The notes below the pieces were generated by a model. That model saw nothing but the letters and a program-made list of their open reading frames with translations, made no database searches and had not been told where the DNA came from. A stretch of 64,000 bases of DNA from Rodentibacter genomosp. 2 (GTDB lineage: Bacteria > Pseudomonadota > Gammaproteobacteria > Enterobacterales > Pasteurellaceae), in contig MLHP01000013.1 of the NCBI GenBank assembly GCA_001999425.1, forward strand, positions 166,460-230,459, read 5' to 3'. Positions 45,612 through 56,073 of the stretch are shown here, piece by piece (position 1 is the first letter of the stretch; the number at the start of each line of letters is the position of its first letter). A program made the position numbers and the translations under genes.

Positions 45612-46403
45612 ATGAAACTACTTACCCTAAACGTACACGCTTGGTTAGAAGATAACCAAGCGGAGAAAATAACCATTCTTGCTCAAACTATCGTAGAAAA
45701 AGGCTATGACATCATTGCGTTACAAGAAGTCAATCAACTAATGGCAGAGCCACCGATTAGCCAAGCCTTAAAACGGGATAATTACGGCGTAATACTATTA
45801 CGCCAACTTAACCAACAAGCAGAGCAAAAATATTCGCTGTTTTGGAGTAATTCACACATCGGCTATGATAAATATGATGAAGGTGTCGCCTTCTTAACGC
45901 GACTACCTGTTTATGAAGTTGATCCTTTTTACTGCAGCCGCCATCAACGTCTTGATTCCATTCTCTCACGCAAAATTCTGGGTTTAACCGTGGAGTATCA
46001 AGAACAGCTTATAGACTGCTACTCCTGCCATATTAATTTGCCTGATTCGGAAGGCGAAGATCAACTTGACAATATTCGTACCATCATTACGCGCAGTCAG
46101 AGTAATAATCTAAAAATCCTAATGGGTGACTTCAATACAGACGCCATCACCAACCCTCAAGCTTATCAACAAATCAAAGCATTAGGTTTACTTGATAGCT
46201 ATGAAATAGCGGAACAAAAAGATTCGGGGATCACCGTGGCAAAAGCCATTGATGGTTGGCATAGCCATAGCGAAGAAAAACGTTTGGATTATATTTTTTT
46301 AAATCAAGCAAAAAGGGTTTTATCTAGTCAGGTTATTTTTAATGCTAAAAATAAACCTGTGATTTCCGATCATTTTGGCTTGGAAGTGGATATCATACTT
46401 TAG
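45612..46403 (+). CDS. mapP: Maltose 6'-phosphate phosphatase-like protein (EEP family, MapP-like)
   Basis: The 263-residue protein belongs to the endonuclease/exonuclease/phosphatase family: LTLNVHAW at 4-11, the metal glutamate in IIALQEVN, GDFNTDA, LDYIFLN, and ISDHFGLE near the end. In Enterococcus faecalis a family member, MapP, removes phosphate from maltose 6'-phosphate, the product of the MalT PTS, and is encoded next to malT. This gene sits in the same position between glgP and a malT-like PTS gene. The assignment rests on family plus context; a nuclease activity is not excluded. It starts 11 bases after glgP. Confidence 0.78.
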   Translation: MKLLTLNVHAWLEDNQAEKITILAQTIVEKGYDIIALQEVNQLMAEPPISQALKRDNYGVILLRQLNQQAEQKYSLFWSNSHIGYDKYDEGVAFLTRLPVYEVDPFYCSRHQRLDSILSRKILGLTVEYQEQLIDCYSCHINLPDSEGEDQLDNIRTIITRSQSNNLKILMGDFNTDAITNPQAYQQIKALGLLDSYEIAEQKDSGITVAKAIDGWHSHSEEKRLDYIFLNQAKRVLSSQVIFNAKNKPVISDHFGLEVDIIL

Positions 46404-46413
46404 GAGAAAACAA

Positions 46414-48078
46414 ATGAAAAAATTGCTAAGTTTTGAATTTTGGCAAAAATTCGGTAAATGCCTTATGGTGGTAATTGCCGTTATGCCGGCTGCCGGATTA
46501 ATGGTGAGTATTGGTAACTCATTACCTTTGTTGAGTGATGCCGAATGGGTCGCCCGCATTGGTAACATCATTGCCCAAATTGGTTGGGGGATCATCGGTA
46601 ATCTCCATCTCTTATTTGCCTTAGCCATTGGCGGCAGTTGGGCAAATGAGCGTGCCGGCGGAGCATTTGCAGCAGGATTAGCCTTTATCTTAATCAACCT
46701 TGTTACCGGACATATTTTGGGTGTAAAAATTGAAATGCTGTCAGATCCCAACGCTCATGTAAGCACACTACTTGCTGGTGAAATTCCCGTCGCAAACTAC
46801 TTCGTCAATATACTCGGACAACCGGCATTGAATATGGGGGTATTTGTGGGAATCATAGCCGGTTTTGTAGGGGCAACAACATTCAATCGCTACTACAACT
46901 TCCGCAAACTACCTGAGGTTCTCACCTTCTTTAACGGCAAACGCTTCGTCCCTTTTGTTGTGATTTATCGCTCCGTATTAGTCGCATTACTCCTTGCGTT
47001 ATTTTGGCCTTTAGTACAATCGGGAATCAACCATTTCGGTCAATGGATAGCCAGCTCACAAAATAGCACTCCAATCCTTGCGCCATTTATTTACGGTACA
47101 TTAGAACGTCTTTTATTGCCTTTCGGTTTGCACCATATGCTCACTATCCCAATGAACTATACATCATTAGGCGGAACCTATGAGTTCTTAACAGGAGCGC
47201 AAAAAGGTGTGCAAGTCTTTGGACAAGACCCATTGTGGCTGGCGTGGATCTCCGACTTAATTAATTTAAAAGATACGGGTAATTTGGCGCAATACAACGA
47301 TCTACTCTCAAGTGTCACTCCAGCTCGTTTTAAAGTCGGGCAAATGATTGGCTCAAGCGGTATCTTGATGGGAATTACCTTAGCAATGTATGTCAATGTT
47401 GATGCAGATAAGAAAAAAATCTACAAAGGGATTTTCCTCTCTTCTGCCCTTGCGGTTTTCCTTACCGGGGTAACAGAACCGATCGAATATATGTTTATGT
47501 TCGCCGCCATGCCACTTTATATTGTATATGCTTTGGTTCAAGGTGCAGCATTTGCAATGGCGGATATTGTTAATTTACGGATGCATTCATTCGGTAATAT
47601 TGAGTTTTTAACCCGTACACCAATGGCAATTAAAGCCGGCATTGGCATGGATGTGATCAACTTTATTTGGGTTTCTATTCTCTTTGCATTAGCCATGTTC
47701 CTTATTGCGAATTTTATGATTAAAAAATTCAACCTAGCAACCGCAGGACGCAATGGTAACTATGATGCGAAAAGTGCCGACGAAAACACTTCCGGCGAAC
47801 CTAAAGTCGCCAACGCAAGCGCACAAGTCGTGCAAATTGTCAACTTACTTGGCGGACGCAATAATATCGCCGATGTTGATGCCTGTATGACACGTTTACG
47901 TGTTACGGTGCATAATGCCGATTTGGTTGGTGATGAAGCGGGTTGGAAACAAGCCGGAGCAATGGGGATTATTATCAAAGGAACCGGCATTCAAACTATC
48001 TACGGGCCGAAAGCTGATGTACTGAAATCCGATATTCAAGATCTACTTGCCTCCGGTGCTGAAATTCCGAAAGTTTAA
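46414..48078 (+). CDS. malT: PTS IICB transporter for maltose/glucosides (MalT-like)
   Basis: The 554-residue protein has an N-terminal IIC membrane domain and a C-terminal IIB domain after a hydrophilic linker (about residues 450-475). IIC shows PAAGLMVSIGN, LPFGLHHMLTIPMNY and the signature GVTEPIEYMFMFAAMPL. The IIB phosphorylation cysteine lies in DVDACMTRLRVTV. No IIA domain is present, so it must use an EIIA such as Crr. The ATG at 46414 has TAGGAGAAAAC upstream; an earlier in-frame ATG overlaps mapP. 'MalT' here means the PTS permease, not the E. coli regulator. Maltose as substrate is inferred from the operon. Confidence 0.82.
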   Translation: MKKLLSFEFWQKFGKCLMVVIAVMPAAGLMVSIGNSLPLLSDAEWVARIGNIIAQIGWGIIGNLHLLFALAIGGSWANERAGGAFAAGLAFILINLVTGHILGVKIEMLSDPNAHVSTLLAGEIPVANYFVNILGQPALNMGVFVGIIAGFVGATTFNRYYNFRKLPEVLTFFNGKRFVPFVVIYRSVLVALLLALFWPLVQSGINHFGQWIASSQNSTPILAPFIYGTLERLLLPFGLHHMLTIPMNYTSLGGTYEFLTGAQKGVQVFGQDPLWLAWISDLINLKDTGNLAQYNDLLSSVTPARFKVGQMIGSSGILMGITLAMYVNVDADKKKIYKGIFLSSALAVFLTGVTEPIEYMFMFAAMPLYIVYALVQGAAFAMADIVNLRMHSFGNIEFLTRTPMAIKAGIGMDVINFIWVSILFALAMFLIANFMIKKFNLATAGRNGNYDAKSADENTSGEPKVANASAQVVQIVNLLGGRNNIADVDACMTRLRVTVHNADLVGDEAGWKQAGAMGIIIKGTGIQTIYGPKADVLKSDIQDLLASGAEIPKV

Positions 48079-48095
48079 GCTATATTCAAGCAACC

Positions 48096-48128
48096 AAAAA
48101 GTGCGGTTAAAATTAACCGCACTTTTTT
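48096..48128 (+). terminator. Uptake-signal dyad terminator of the mal operon
   Basis: AAAAAGTGCGGTTAA at 48096-48110 pairs with TTAACCGCACTTTTT after a two-base gap and is followed by TTTTT. It consists of two inverted uptake signals at 48099-48107 and 48116-48124. Confidence 0.85.
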
Positions 48129-48199
48129 ATTTCCATTTCATAGAAATTAGCATAGTATAGGCAACGAAACTTATTTTCACCATAATAAAAGGAGTAATC

Positions 48200-48868
48200 A
48201 TGAAATTACACACGTTTGCCTTTAGTATCGCAACACTATTAGCCAGTACGGCAAGTTTTGCCGGTGTGGTTTCCAGTTCATCAAATATAGATTTTCTAGC
48301 TATTGACGGTCAAAAGGCAAGTAAATCCCTTCTAAGCAAAAATAATTCATTCAGAATAAATGATACCAACACTCACCAAGTGGTCGTGCGTGTGGGCGAA
48401 ATTGTTGGTAGCGGTTCAAGCCAGTCTCTGTTTGAATCCAACCCAATTGTTGTCACCTTTCAAGGTTCAACCGAAGATATTGTAATTTCCACTCCTAGCA
48501 TTCGCACTAAAGCAGAGGCAGAAAAATTCAACGGAACTCCGGTCATCAGCGTGAAAACAACCTCAGGTCAGGATATTCCGGCAAAAATAGATACGTTAAA
48601 GCAAGAAGGTCTGTTTCCATCAGCGAATGTTGTTCGCGATCTGGCAAACTATAATGCCTCGGGCGCAACCGCGGCAGTTCCGGCACTGGCTACGGCAAGT
48701 ATGCAACCAATGATGGGGGCGATGCCTGCTACAAACGGTAAAGCAACCAAGGGTAAAGTCGTTGTTCAAGGTGAAAATGTCGCGGAACAACAATTGCAAT
48801 ATTGGTTCCAACAAGCGGATAAAGAAACCCAAACCCGTTTCTTAAATTGGGCAAAATCCCATAAATAA
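48200..48868 (+). CDS. YccT/CsgI-family (DUF2057) periplasmic protein
   Basis: The 222-residue protein has a clear signal peptide ending SFAG at about residue 21-22 and the family pattern VVRVGEIVG, ESNPIVVTFQGSTEDI and a C-terminal LQYWFQQADKETQTRFLNWA. Members are called UPF0319 or YccT; in E. coli YccT (CsgI) slows curli assembly. No curli genes are visible here, so its role is open. The central part (residues about 150-185) is Ala/Met/Pro-rich and looks unstructured. A terminator separates it from yccS. Confidence 0.82.
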   Translation: MKLHTFAFSIATLLASTASFAGVVSSSSNIDFLAIDGQKASKSLLSKNNSFRINDTNTHQVVVRVGEIVGSGSSQSLFESNPIVVTFQGSTEDIVISTPSIRTKAEAEKFNGTPVISVKTTSGQDIPAKIDTLKQEGLFPSANVVRDLANYNASGATAAVPALATASMQPMMGAMPATNGKATKGKVVVQGENVAEQQLQYWFQQADKETQTRFLNWAKSHK

Positions 48869-48889
48869 TGACCGCACTTTATAACGGAG

Positions 48890-48920
48890 AGTGAGCTATC
48901 AAGCTCACTTTTCTATTTTC
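48890..48920 (+). terminator. Terminator after the YccT-family gene
   Basis: AGTGAGCT at 48890-48897 pairs with AGCTCACT at 48902-48909 around ATCA, followed by TTTCTATTTTC. The end of the tail is close to the ribosome binding site of yccS. Confidence 0.85.
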
Positions 48921-48933
48921 ATAAGGATTCAAA

Positions 48934-51078
48934 ATGAATAACTGGTTAAACGCAAAAGTCATCGCTTCCATTCCAATATTTATTAGCGTGAATCTCGCCG
49001 CTTTCGGTGTTTGGTTCTTTGATATTTCCAGTCAATCCATGCCATTAATTTTAGGAATTATTTCAGGTGGATTAGTGGACTTGGATAACCGTTTAACCGG
49101 TCGTTTAAAAAATATTTTTTACACATTAGTTGCCTTTGCCATTTCTTCTTTTGTAGTGCAGCTAAATATCGGCAAACCGATTCAATACATTGCATTAATT
49201 ACTTCGCTTACCTTCATTTTTACTATGATAGGGGCTGTTGGACAACGTTACAGCACCATTGCTTTCGGTGCACTTGTTGTCGCGCTCTATACAACGCTCA
49301 CTCATGATCCCAATGACACAGAAAGTTGGTTTATTAAAACAACACTGATTTTGCTCGGTACGCTACTTTACAGTGTGATAACTCTAATCGTTCATCTTTT
49401 TTTCCCAAATCGCCCCGTACAAGAAAGTGTTGCTAAAGCCTTTTGCGCCTTAGGGGAATATTTAGATGCCAAATCAATGTTTTTCGATCCCGATGAAATT
49501 GATGAAATCGAGAAAAAACACCTCAAATTCGCCCTCAAAAATGCCAACGTCATAAATGCGTTTAACCTTGCCCGAACCGCACTTTTCTATCGTATTCGAG
49601 GACAACACCGACATATCCGCACACAAAAAATGGTTCGCTATTATTTTGCCGCACAAGAAATCCACGAGCGTGCCAATTCTACCCATTTTGATTATCAACA
49701 AATTGCCGAAAAACTCAAAAATACGGATCTGATTTTTCGCATTCAACGATTATTGGAATTACAAGCCCAATCCTGTCAAGAAATTAAGCAAAGTTTACGT
49801 CATAACCGCGCTTACCATTATAACCAGCGAGTAGAAAAAGCCCTCCTTGGAACCTTGCAATCTTTTGAGCTGTATCGTCAAAAACACCCCAATGACAAAG
49901 ATCTGATTATCGACATTCAAGGGTTATTGGATAATTTGCAAAATATTAATTGGCAAATGAATCAACTAGAGCAGGAGTCCAACATCAATGAGCCGCTTGC
50001 ACAAATTCATACCGTGCAAGTAACAGGGCTAAAGAATATTCTTTCCACCATTGCCGGACACTTTACCTTTGAATCGCAATTATTCCGTCATGCCGTGCGC
50101 TTATCTATTGTCGTTTTCCTTTGCTGTATTATCATAGACTTTTTCCAATTCAATTTAGGCTATTGGATCTTACTCACGGCAATTTTTGTTTGCCAGCCCA
50201 ATTACTCTGCGACTAAAACACGATTACGCCAACGTATTATCGGCACAATCTTAGGTGTGATTGTCGGGATATTATTACCTTATTTAAACCCAACTCTCGA
50301 ATTAAAACTCGGTCTAATTGTGCTAACCAGTACATTATTTTTCTTCTTTCGCAGTAATAATTACAGTTTTTCAACTTTTTTCATTACCCTACAAGTATTA
50401 TTAGGCTTTGATATCATGGGCTTTAGCACGGAAACCGCACTGATTCCCCGTGTACTCGATACCCTACTTGGTTCGGCTATCGCTTGGTTTGGCGTCTCTT
50501 ATTTATGGCCGGATTGGAAATACTTACAACTTGATAAAGTCAGCCGACTTGCGATTAAAAGTGATGCACAATATTTGTTACATATCACCAGTCAGCTACA
50601 ATTTAGTAAAAGCGATGATCTCAAATATCGCATTGCCCGCCGTAATGCACACGAATACAACGCCGCACTAAGTACAACCATTTCCAATATGAATAGTGAG
50701 CCGATGAAATATCAGGCACATTTGCAAGAAGGCTTTGATTTACTCAAAATCAATTATTCTTTATTGAGCTATATCTCCGCACTTGGTTCATACCGCTATA
50801 AAATGCGCGAATTACAACAAACCACCGGTTTTCTATCCGGCTTTTATCCGACAGCCAAAAAAATTATTTACGCCCTTGAAAACATCGAAAAACTCACACC
50901 TGAAGTTTTTGCTAAATTATTTGAAAATATTGAATCTAGTTTGAAAGAGATTCACGTATCTGAAAATACGGCGTTTGTTCTCCCATATCAGCAGTTAAAT
51001 CTAATAGCACAACTATTGCCACAAATTTATAGCTACTTTCATAAAACATCCAATCATGACTTAACCCATGGAGATTAA
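48934..51078 (+). CDS. yccS: YccS/FUSC-family membrane protein
   Basis: The 714-residue protein has two blocks of membrane helices (about residues 10-150 and 385-505), each followed by a cytoplasmic region, the layout of the YccS/YhfK/FUSC family. Segments such as LILGIISGGLVDLDNRLTGR and ILLTAIFVCQPNYSATKTRL are well conserved. The family resembles aromatic-acid efflux pumps, but YccS has no settled substrate. Length equals E. coli YccS (717). An uptake signal lies near 49576. The 215-base gap downstream carries two more uptake signals and the rsx promoter. Confidence 0.92.
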   Translation: MNNWLNAKVIASIPIFISVNLAAFGVWFFDISSQSMPLILGIISGGLVDLDNRLTGRLKNIFYTLVAFAISSFVVQLNIGKPIQYIALITSLTFIFTMIGAVGQRYSTIAFGALVVALYTTLTHDPNDTESWFIKTTLILLGTLLYSVITLIVHLFFPNRPVQESVAKAFCALGEYLDAKSMFFDPDEIDEIEKKHLKFALKNANVINAFNLARTALFYRIRGQHRHIRTQKMVRYYFAAQEIHERANSTHFDYQQIAEKLKNTDLIFRIQRLLELQAQSCQEIKQSLRHNRAYHYNQRVEKALLGTLQSFELYRQKHPNDKDLIIDIQGLLDNLQNINWQMNQLEQESNINEPLAQIHTVQVTGLKNILSTIAGHFTFESQLFRHAVRLSIVVFLCCIIIDFFQFNLGYWILLTAIFVCQPNYSATKTRLRQRIIGTILGVIVGILLPYLNPTLELKLGLIVLTSTLFFFFRSNNYSFSTFFITLQVLLGFDIMGFSTETALIPRVLDTLLGSAIAWFGVSYLWPDWKYLQLDKVSRLAIKSDAQYLLHITSQLQFSKSDDLKYRIARRNAHEYNAALSTTISNMNSEPMKYQAHLQEGFDLLKINYSLLSYISALGSYRYKMRELQQTTGFLSGFYPTAKKIIYALENIEKLTPEVFAKLFENIESSLKEIHVSENTAFVLPYQQLNLIAQLLPQIYSYFHKTSNHDLTHGD

Positions 51079-51194
51079 TAAAAAATAGGATTTTTTGACC
51101 GCACTTTGTGGTAAAAACCGGTATTACAGCAAAATGCGACGAATTGTTACTCTATGCAATCATTTAAAAGCATTGAAATCATACTTTTTTTTAA

Positions 51195-51875
<681 letters not shown>

Positions 51876-51890
51876 CACTAATCGTTAATT

Positions 51891-51974
51891 ATGATTTACT
51901 TTTTAATGGCTGTTACCGTGTTAATTTTACTTATCGGGCTCTATCAAAAATTTTCAGGGAAAATGAAGAAATAA
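51891..51974 (+). CDS. Small membrane ORF (27 residues) between rsxA and rsxB
   Basis: A 28-codon frame starts 16 bases after the rsxA stop and ends in TAA that overlaps the rsxB ATG by one base (TAATG). It encodes one hydrophobic helix ([16 protein letters not shown]) and a basic tail ending KFSGKMKK, which predicts an inner-membrane protein with its C-terminus in the cytoplasm. It lacks a clear ribosome binding site, which lowers confidence. Its placement suggests translational coupling and possible association with the Rsx complex. I do not recognise a family. Confidence 0.45.
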   Translation: MIYFLMAVTVLILLIGLYQKFSGKMKK

Positions 51975-52555
51975 TGACTATTCTACTCATTGTCATCAGT
52001 CTGCTTGCGCTCATTTTCGGTGCAATTTTAGGATTTGCCTCCTTAAAACTAAAAGTGGAAGCTGATCCTCTTGTCGAAAAAATTGATGCAATATTACCAC
52101 AAAGCCAATGCGGCCAATGCGGTTATCCCGGTTGCAAACCCTATGCCGAAGCTGTTTGCAATGGTGATTCAATTACAAAATGTGTTCCGGGCGGGCGAGA
52201 TACCATAGTAAAAATTGCAGAGCTCCTAGGTGTTGATGTGCCGGCAGCCGATGGTATGGAAGAGCCTGTCGAAACCGTGGCGTTTATTGATGAAAATATG
52301 TGTATTGGCTGCACCAAATGTATTCAAGTCTGTCCGGTAGATGCCATTATTGGGACAAATAAAATGATGCATACAATTATTCCCGATCTTTGCACCGGCT
52401 GTGAACTTTGTGTCGCACCTTGCCCGACAGATTGCATCTCAATGATTCCGGTGAAAAAAGGTATTGATAGTTGGGATTGGAAATTTGATGCAAAACTGGT
52501 TATTCCTGTGGTGAATGTGAACGGCAGTGAAAAAAAATTGGTTGTGGGGGAATAA
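51974..52555 (+). CDS. rsxB: Rsx/Rnf complex subunit B (iron-sulphur)
   Basis: RsxB carries three iron-sulphur clusters that feed electrons into the complex. The 193-residue protein has an N-terminal membrane anchor (about residues 3-25), the CGQCGYPGC motif of the 4Fe domain, and two ferredoxin motifs [12 protein letters not shown] and [15 protein letters not shown]. It starts immediately at the end of the small upstream frame and ends one base before rsxC. Confidence 0.97.
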   Translation: MTILLIVISLLALIFGAILGFASLKLKVEADPLVEKIDAILPQSQCGQCGYPGCKPYAEAVCNGDSITKCVPGGRDTIVKIAELLGVDVPAADGMEEPVETVAFIDENMCIGCTKCIQVCPVDAIIGTNKMMHTIIPDLCTGCELCVAPCPTDCISMIPVKKGIDSWDWKFDAKLVIPVVNVNGSEKKLVVGE

Positions 52556-54352
52556 ATGGCGGACGTTTTATCTCGTTTTAACTCCGGTAAACTATGGGAT
52601 TTCAAAGGGGGAATTCATCCTCCGGAAATGAAATATCAATCTAACCATCAACCGATCAAAACAATTCCTTTAAGCAAGGACTTTTATATTCCGCTCAAAC
52701 AACACTCAGGTCGAGCGGGTAATGTTTTAGTGAGCGTAGGTGATTATGTTTTAAAAGGGCAAGCCTTAACACAAGGAGACGGTTTACGCGTACTGCCCGT
52801 TCATGCGCCGACATCCGGCACAATTAAAAATATTGCTCCCTATGTTGCCGCACATCCTTCCGGGCTTGATGAAATGACTATTCATTTACAGGCTGACGGT
52901 TTGGATCAAGGTATTGAACAACACCCGATTGAAGATTTTCTTAGCTTTACAGCGGAACAACTTATCGAAAAAATTTATCTTGCCGGTATTGCGGGTTTGG
53001 GAGGCGCCGTATTCCCTACTGCCGCTAAGATCCAATCCGCGGATAAAAAAGTCAAATTATTGATTATTAACGGTGCGGAATGCGAGCCTTATATCACCTG
53101 TGATGATCGCCTGATGCGCGAATATGCCGATGAAATTATTGAAGGTGTGCGCATTTTACGCTACATCCTGCGCCCGGAAAAAGTCGTTATCGCCATTGAA
53201 GATAACAAACCTAAAGCCATTGAAGCAATTAATTCAGCGCTACACGGCGCAAATGATATTGATGTACGCGTAATCTCAACAAAATACCCGTCCGGTGCAG
53301 CAAAACAACTCATTTATTTACTCACCGGTATGGAAGTGCCAAGCGGCTCACGTTCCTCCGATATTGGTGTTTTAATGCATAACGTGGGAACCGCTTTTGC
53401 GATAAAAAGAGCGGTCATCAATGACGAACCTTTAATTGAACGTGTAGTAACATTAACTGGCGATAAAATTCAAGAAAAAGGCAATTACTGGGTCCGTCTC
53501 GGCACTCCAATTTATCACGCATTAACTCATACGGGTTATCAATTTGACGAACGTTTCCCTGTATTTGTCGGTGGCCCAATGATGGGCTTGGAGTTACCGA
53601 ATTTAAATGCACCGGTCACCAAAATCGTCAACTGCTTGCTTGCCCCGGATCATTTTGAATATACCGAACCGGAGCCAGAACAAGCTTGTATTCGCTGCTC
53701 AAGCTGCTCTGATGCTTGTCCGGTAAATTTAATGCCACAGCAACTCTATTGGTTCGCACGCAGTGAGGATCACAAAAAATCGGAAGAATATGCTTTAAAA
53801 GATTGTATTGAATGTGGCGTATGTGCTTATGTTTGCCCGAGCCATATCCCACTTATTCAATATTTCCGCCAAGAAAAAGCAAAAATTTGGCAAATAAAAG
53901 AGAAACAGAAAAAAGCGGAAGAAGCAAAAATTCGCTTTGAAGCGAAACAAGCACGCATGGAACGCGAAGAACAGGAACGGAAAGCGCGTTCTCAACGAGC
54001 AGCCGAAGCCCGTCGCGAAGAATTAGCCAAAACTAAAGGCGAAGATCCGGTACAAGCAGCCTTAGCGCGTCTCAAAGCGAAAAAAACCGGTGCGGAACAA
54101 ACAACTCAGCAGAAAACATTAACAACAGAAAAAGGCGAAGTTTTACCGGATAATAGCGATATGACGGCATTGCGTAAAGCACGTCGTCTAGCCCGCCAAC
54201 AATCGGAAATAAAAACAGAAAATCTTGAAAATAATAGCGAAGAACCCGTCTCAGCAAATCCCAAAAAAGCTGCGGTGGCTGCCGCTATTGCCCGTGCGAA
54301 AGCCAAAAAATTGGCTCAAGCCCAACAGAAATCAGATAATACTCAGGAATAA
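52556..54352 (+). CDS. rsxC: Rsx/Rnf complex subunit C (NADH- and FMN-binding)
   Basis: RsxC is the cytoplasmic NADH/flavin subunit. The 598-residue protein has the flavin/NADH region [15 protein letters not shown] and [17 protein letters not shown] (about residues 145-185) and two 4Fe-4S motifs [15 protein letters not shown] and [16 protein letters not shown] near residues 375-430. The C-terminal 150 residues are a long Lys/Glu/Ala-rich coiled region with repeated ARLKAKK- and [11 protein letters not shown] blocks. Such tails vary in length between species. The gene directly abuts rsxB. Confidence 0.97.
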   Translation: MADVLSRFNSGKLWDFKGGIHPPEMKYQSNHQPIKTIPLSKDFYIPLKQHSGRAGNVLVSVGDYVLKGQALTQGDGLRVLPVHAPTSGTIKNIAPYVAAHPSGLDEMTIHLQADGLDQGIEQHPIEDFLSFTAEQLIEKIYLAGIAGLGGAVFPTAAKIQSADKKVKLLIINGAECEPYITCDDRLMREYADEIIEGVRILRYILRPEKVVIAIEDNKPKAIEAINSALHGANDIDVRVISTKYPSGAAKQLIYLLTGMEVPSGSRSSDIGVLMHNVGTAFAIKRAVINDEPLIERVVTLTGDKIQEKGNYWVRLGTPIYHALTHTGYQFDERFPVFVGGPMMGLELPNLNAPVTKIVNCLLAPDHFEYTEPEPEQACIRCSSCSDACPVNLMPQQLYWFARSEDHKKSEEYALKDCIECGVCAYVCPSHIPLIQYFRQEKAKIWQIKEKQKKAEEAKIRFEAKQARMEREEQERKARSQRAAEARREELAKTKGEDPVQAALARLKAKKTGAEQTTQQKTLTTEKGEVLPDNSDMTALRKARRLARQQSEIKTENLENNSEEPVSANPKKAAVAAAIARAKAKKLAQAQQKSDNTQE

Positions 54353-54355
54353 ACA

Positions 54356-55435
54356 ATGCTTAAAATGGTCAGTTCTCCCCACTCTCATTCAGGGAAGTTA
54401 ACAGCTCGTATTATGCTTTGGGTCATCTTAGCCATGATGCCAGCTCTATTTACACAAATTTATTATTTTGGTTTCGGTGTACTCATTCAATCGGTATTGG
54501 CAATCATGGTTGCATTACTTGCTGAATTGTTAGCAATAAAATTGCGCGGTAAAAAGCCGTTATCCTATCTTTCCGATTTCAGCGTAGTATTAACCGCTTT
54601 GATTTTAGCCGTGGCGATTCCTCCCTATGCCCCTTATTGGATTATTATTATCGGTACACTTTGTGCGGTACTACTGGGTAAACATGTGTATGGCGGATTA
54701 GGGCAAAACCCATTTAATCCGGCAATGATTGGCTATGTCGTATTATTAATTTCGTTCCCATTACAAATGACCACTTGGATTCCACCAATTCATTTATTGC
54801 AAGAACCGCCTACACTCTCTGATGCTGTCGCATTAATTTTTTCCGGCTTAACCACCGATGGATTTACTTTGCCACAACTTACCCATAGTATTGACGGCAT
54901 TACGCAAGCTACACCGTTAGATAGTGCAAAAATCTTTTATTCTAATCACAAAGAATTAACGGATTTCTATGAACTGATTAAAATGCCAATTTTTATGGGG
55001 AACGGCACGGATTTTGCACAAGGTTGGTGGCAAGTCAATCTTGCTTTTTTACTCGGCGGCGTATTTTTAATCTTAAAACGCACCATTCATTGGCAAATCC
55101 CCGTAGCAATGCTTGCCACATTTTTTTGTTTGGCAACCATTAATGCCATAACAGGAGGCACACATTTAAGTGCGGTGAGCCAGATATTCAGTGGAGCAAT
55201 GATGTTTGGCGCATTTTTTATTGCGACCGATCCGGTTACAGCCTCCATTACACCCCGTGGAAAAATCGTGTTTGGCGCATTAGTAGGACTTCTCACCTAT
55301 CTTATCCGCTATCATGGCAATTACCCTGACGGCGTTGCATTTGCGATTTTATTAAGTAATATCTGCGTTCCTCTCATCGACCATTACACCCGCCCTCGTG
55401 TTGCGGGCTACGGCATAAAAGGGAGAAAAAACTAA
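54356..55435 (+). CDS. rsxD: Rsx/Rnf complex subunit D
   Basis: RsxD is a membrane subunit carrying a covalent FMN. The 359-residue protein has about ten helices and the conserved [20 protein letters not shown] (about residues 106-125) and [11 protein letters not shown] region, where the flavin threonine is expected. Near the C-terminus [19 protein letters not shown] is conserved. It follows rsxC by three bases and overlaps rsxG by one. Confidence 0.96.
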   Translation: MLKMVSSPHSHSGKLTARIMLWVILAMMPALFTQIYYFGFGVLIQSVLAIMVALLAELLAIKLRGKKPLSYLSDFSVVLTALILAVAIPPYAPYWIIIIGTLCAVLLGKHVYGGLGQNPFNPAMIGYVVLLISFPLQMTTWIPPIHLLQEPPTLSDAVALIFSGLTTDGFTLPQLTHSIDGITQATPLDSAKIFYSNHKELTDFYELIKMPIFMGNGTDFAQGWWQVNLAFLLGGVFLILKRTIHWQIPVAMLATFFCLATINAITGGTHLSAVSQIFSGAMMFGAFFIATDPVTASITPRGKIVFGALVGLLTYLIRYHGNYPDGVAFAILLSNICVPLIDHYTRPRVAGYGIKGRKN

Positions 55436-56073
55436 TGGGCATTGTTAAAACCACTTCTCAATATGGCGTGATGTTAGGCTTTATTGCGCTACTTTGTAGT
55501 GCTATTTCATCCGGCATTTTTTTTCTGACAAAAGGTAAAATTGATGAAGCCATGGCGGCACAACAACGGGAACTCCTGCTCCAAGTTATCCCACAAAGCT
55601 ATTTTGATAATAATTTGCTAGAAAGTGCAGTGACGCCAAACTCAGAAAATTTAGCTGGTATTCAAAAAGTTTATTTCGCTAAGAAAGACAATCAGCTTTC
55701 AGCCTATGTCTATGAAACGACTGCACCAGACGGCTATTCCGGCGATATTCGCTTACTTGTTGGTTTAACGCCTGAGGGCAACGTGTTAGGCGTACGGGTG
55801 ATCGAGCATCATGAAACACCAGGGTTAGGCGATAAAATCGAACTACGTATTTCCAACTGGATTTTATCTTTCGATCACCAGTCTATTAATGAAAATAATT
55901 TAACCGATTGGGCGGTAAAAAAAGATGGCGGTAAATTCGATCAATTTTCTGGTGCAACCATTACCCCCCGAGCCATTGTAAATCAAGTAAAACGTTCGGC
56001 TCTAACCATGCTTAATAATCAGGCAACGCTACAACAGCTTGCGATTCAAGATTCAAGAAAGGGAATAATATGA
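55435..56073 (+). CDS. rsxG: Rsx/Rnf complex subunit G (covalent FMN)
   Basis: RsxG has one N-terminal membrane helix (about residues 11-32) and a periplasmic FMN-binding domain. The flavinylation motif SGATITP lies near residues 175-181 ([15 protein letters not shown]), where the threonine carries FMN. The conserved [19 protein letters not shown] is also present. At 212 residues it has standard length, and it overlaps rsxE by four bases. Confidence 0.96.
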   Translation: MGIVKTTSQYGVMLGFIALLCSAISSGIFFLTKGKIDEAMAAQQRELLLQVIPQSYFDNNLLESAVTPNSENLAGIQKVYFAKKDNQLSAYVYETTAPDGYSGDIRLLVGLTPEGNVLGVRVIEHHETPGLGDKIELRISNWILSFDHQSINENNLTDWAVKKDGGKFDQFSGATITPRAIVNQVKRSALTMLNNQATLQQLAIQDSRKGII

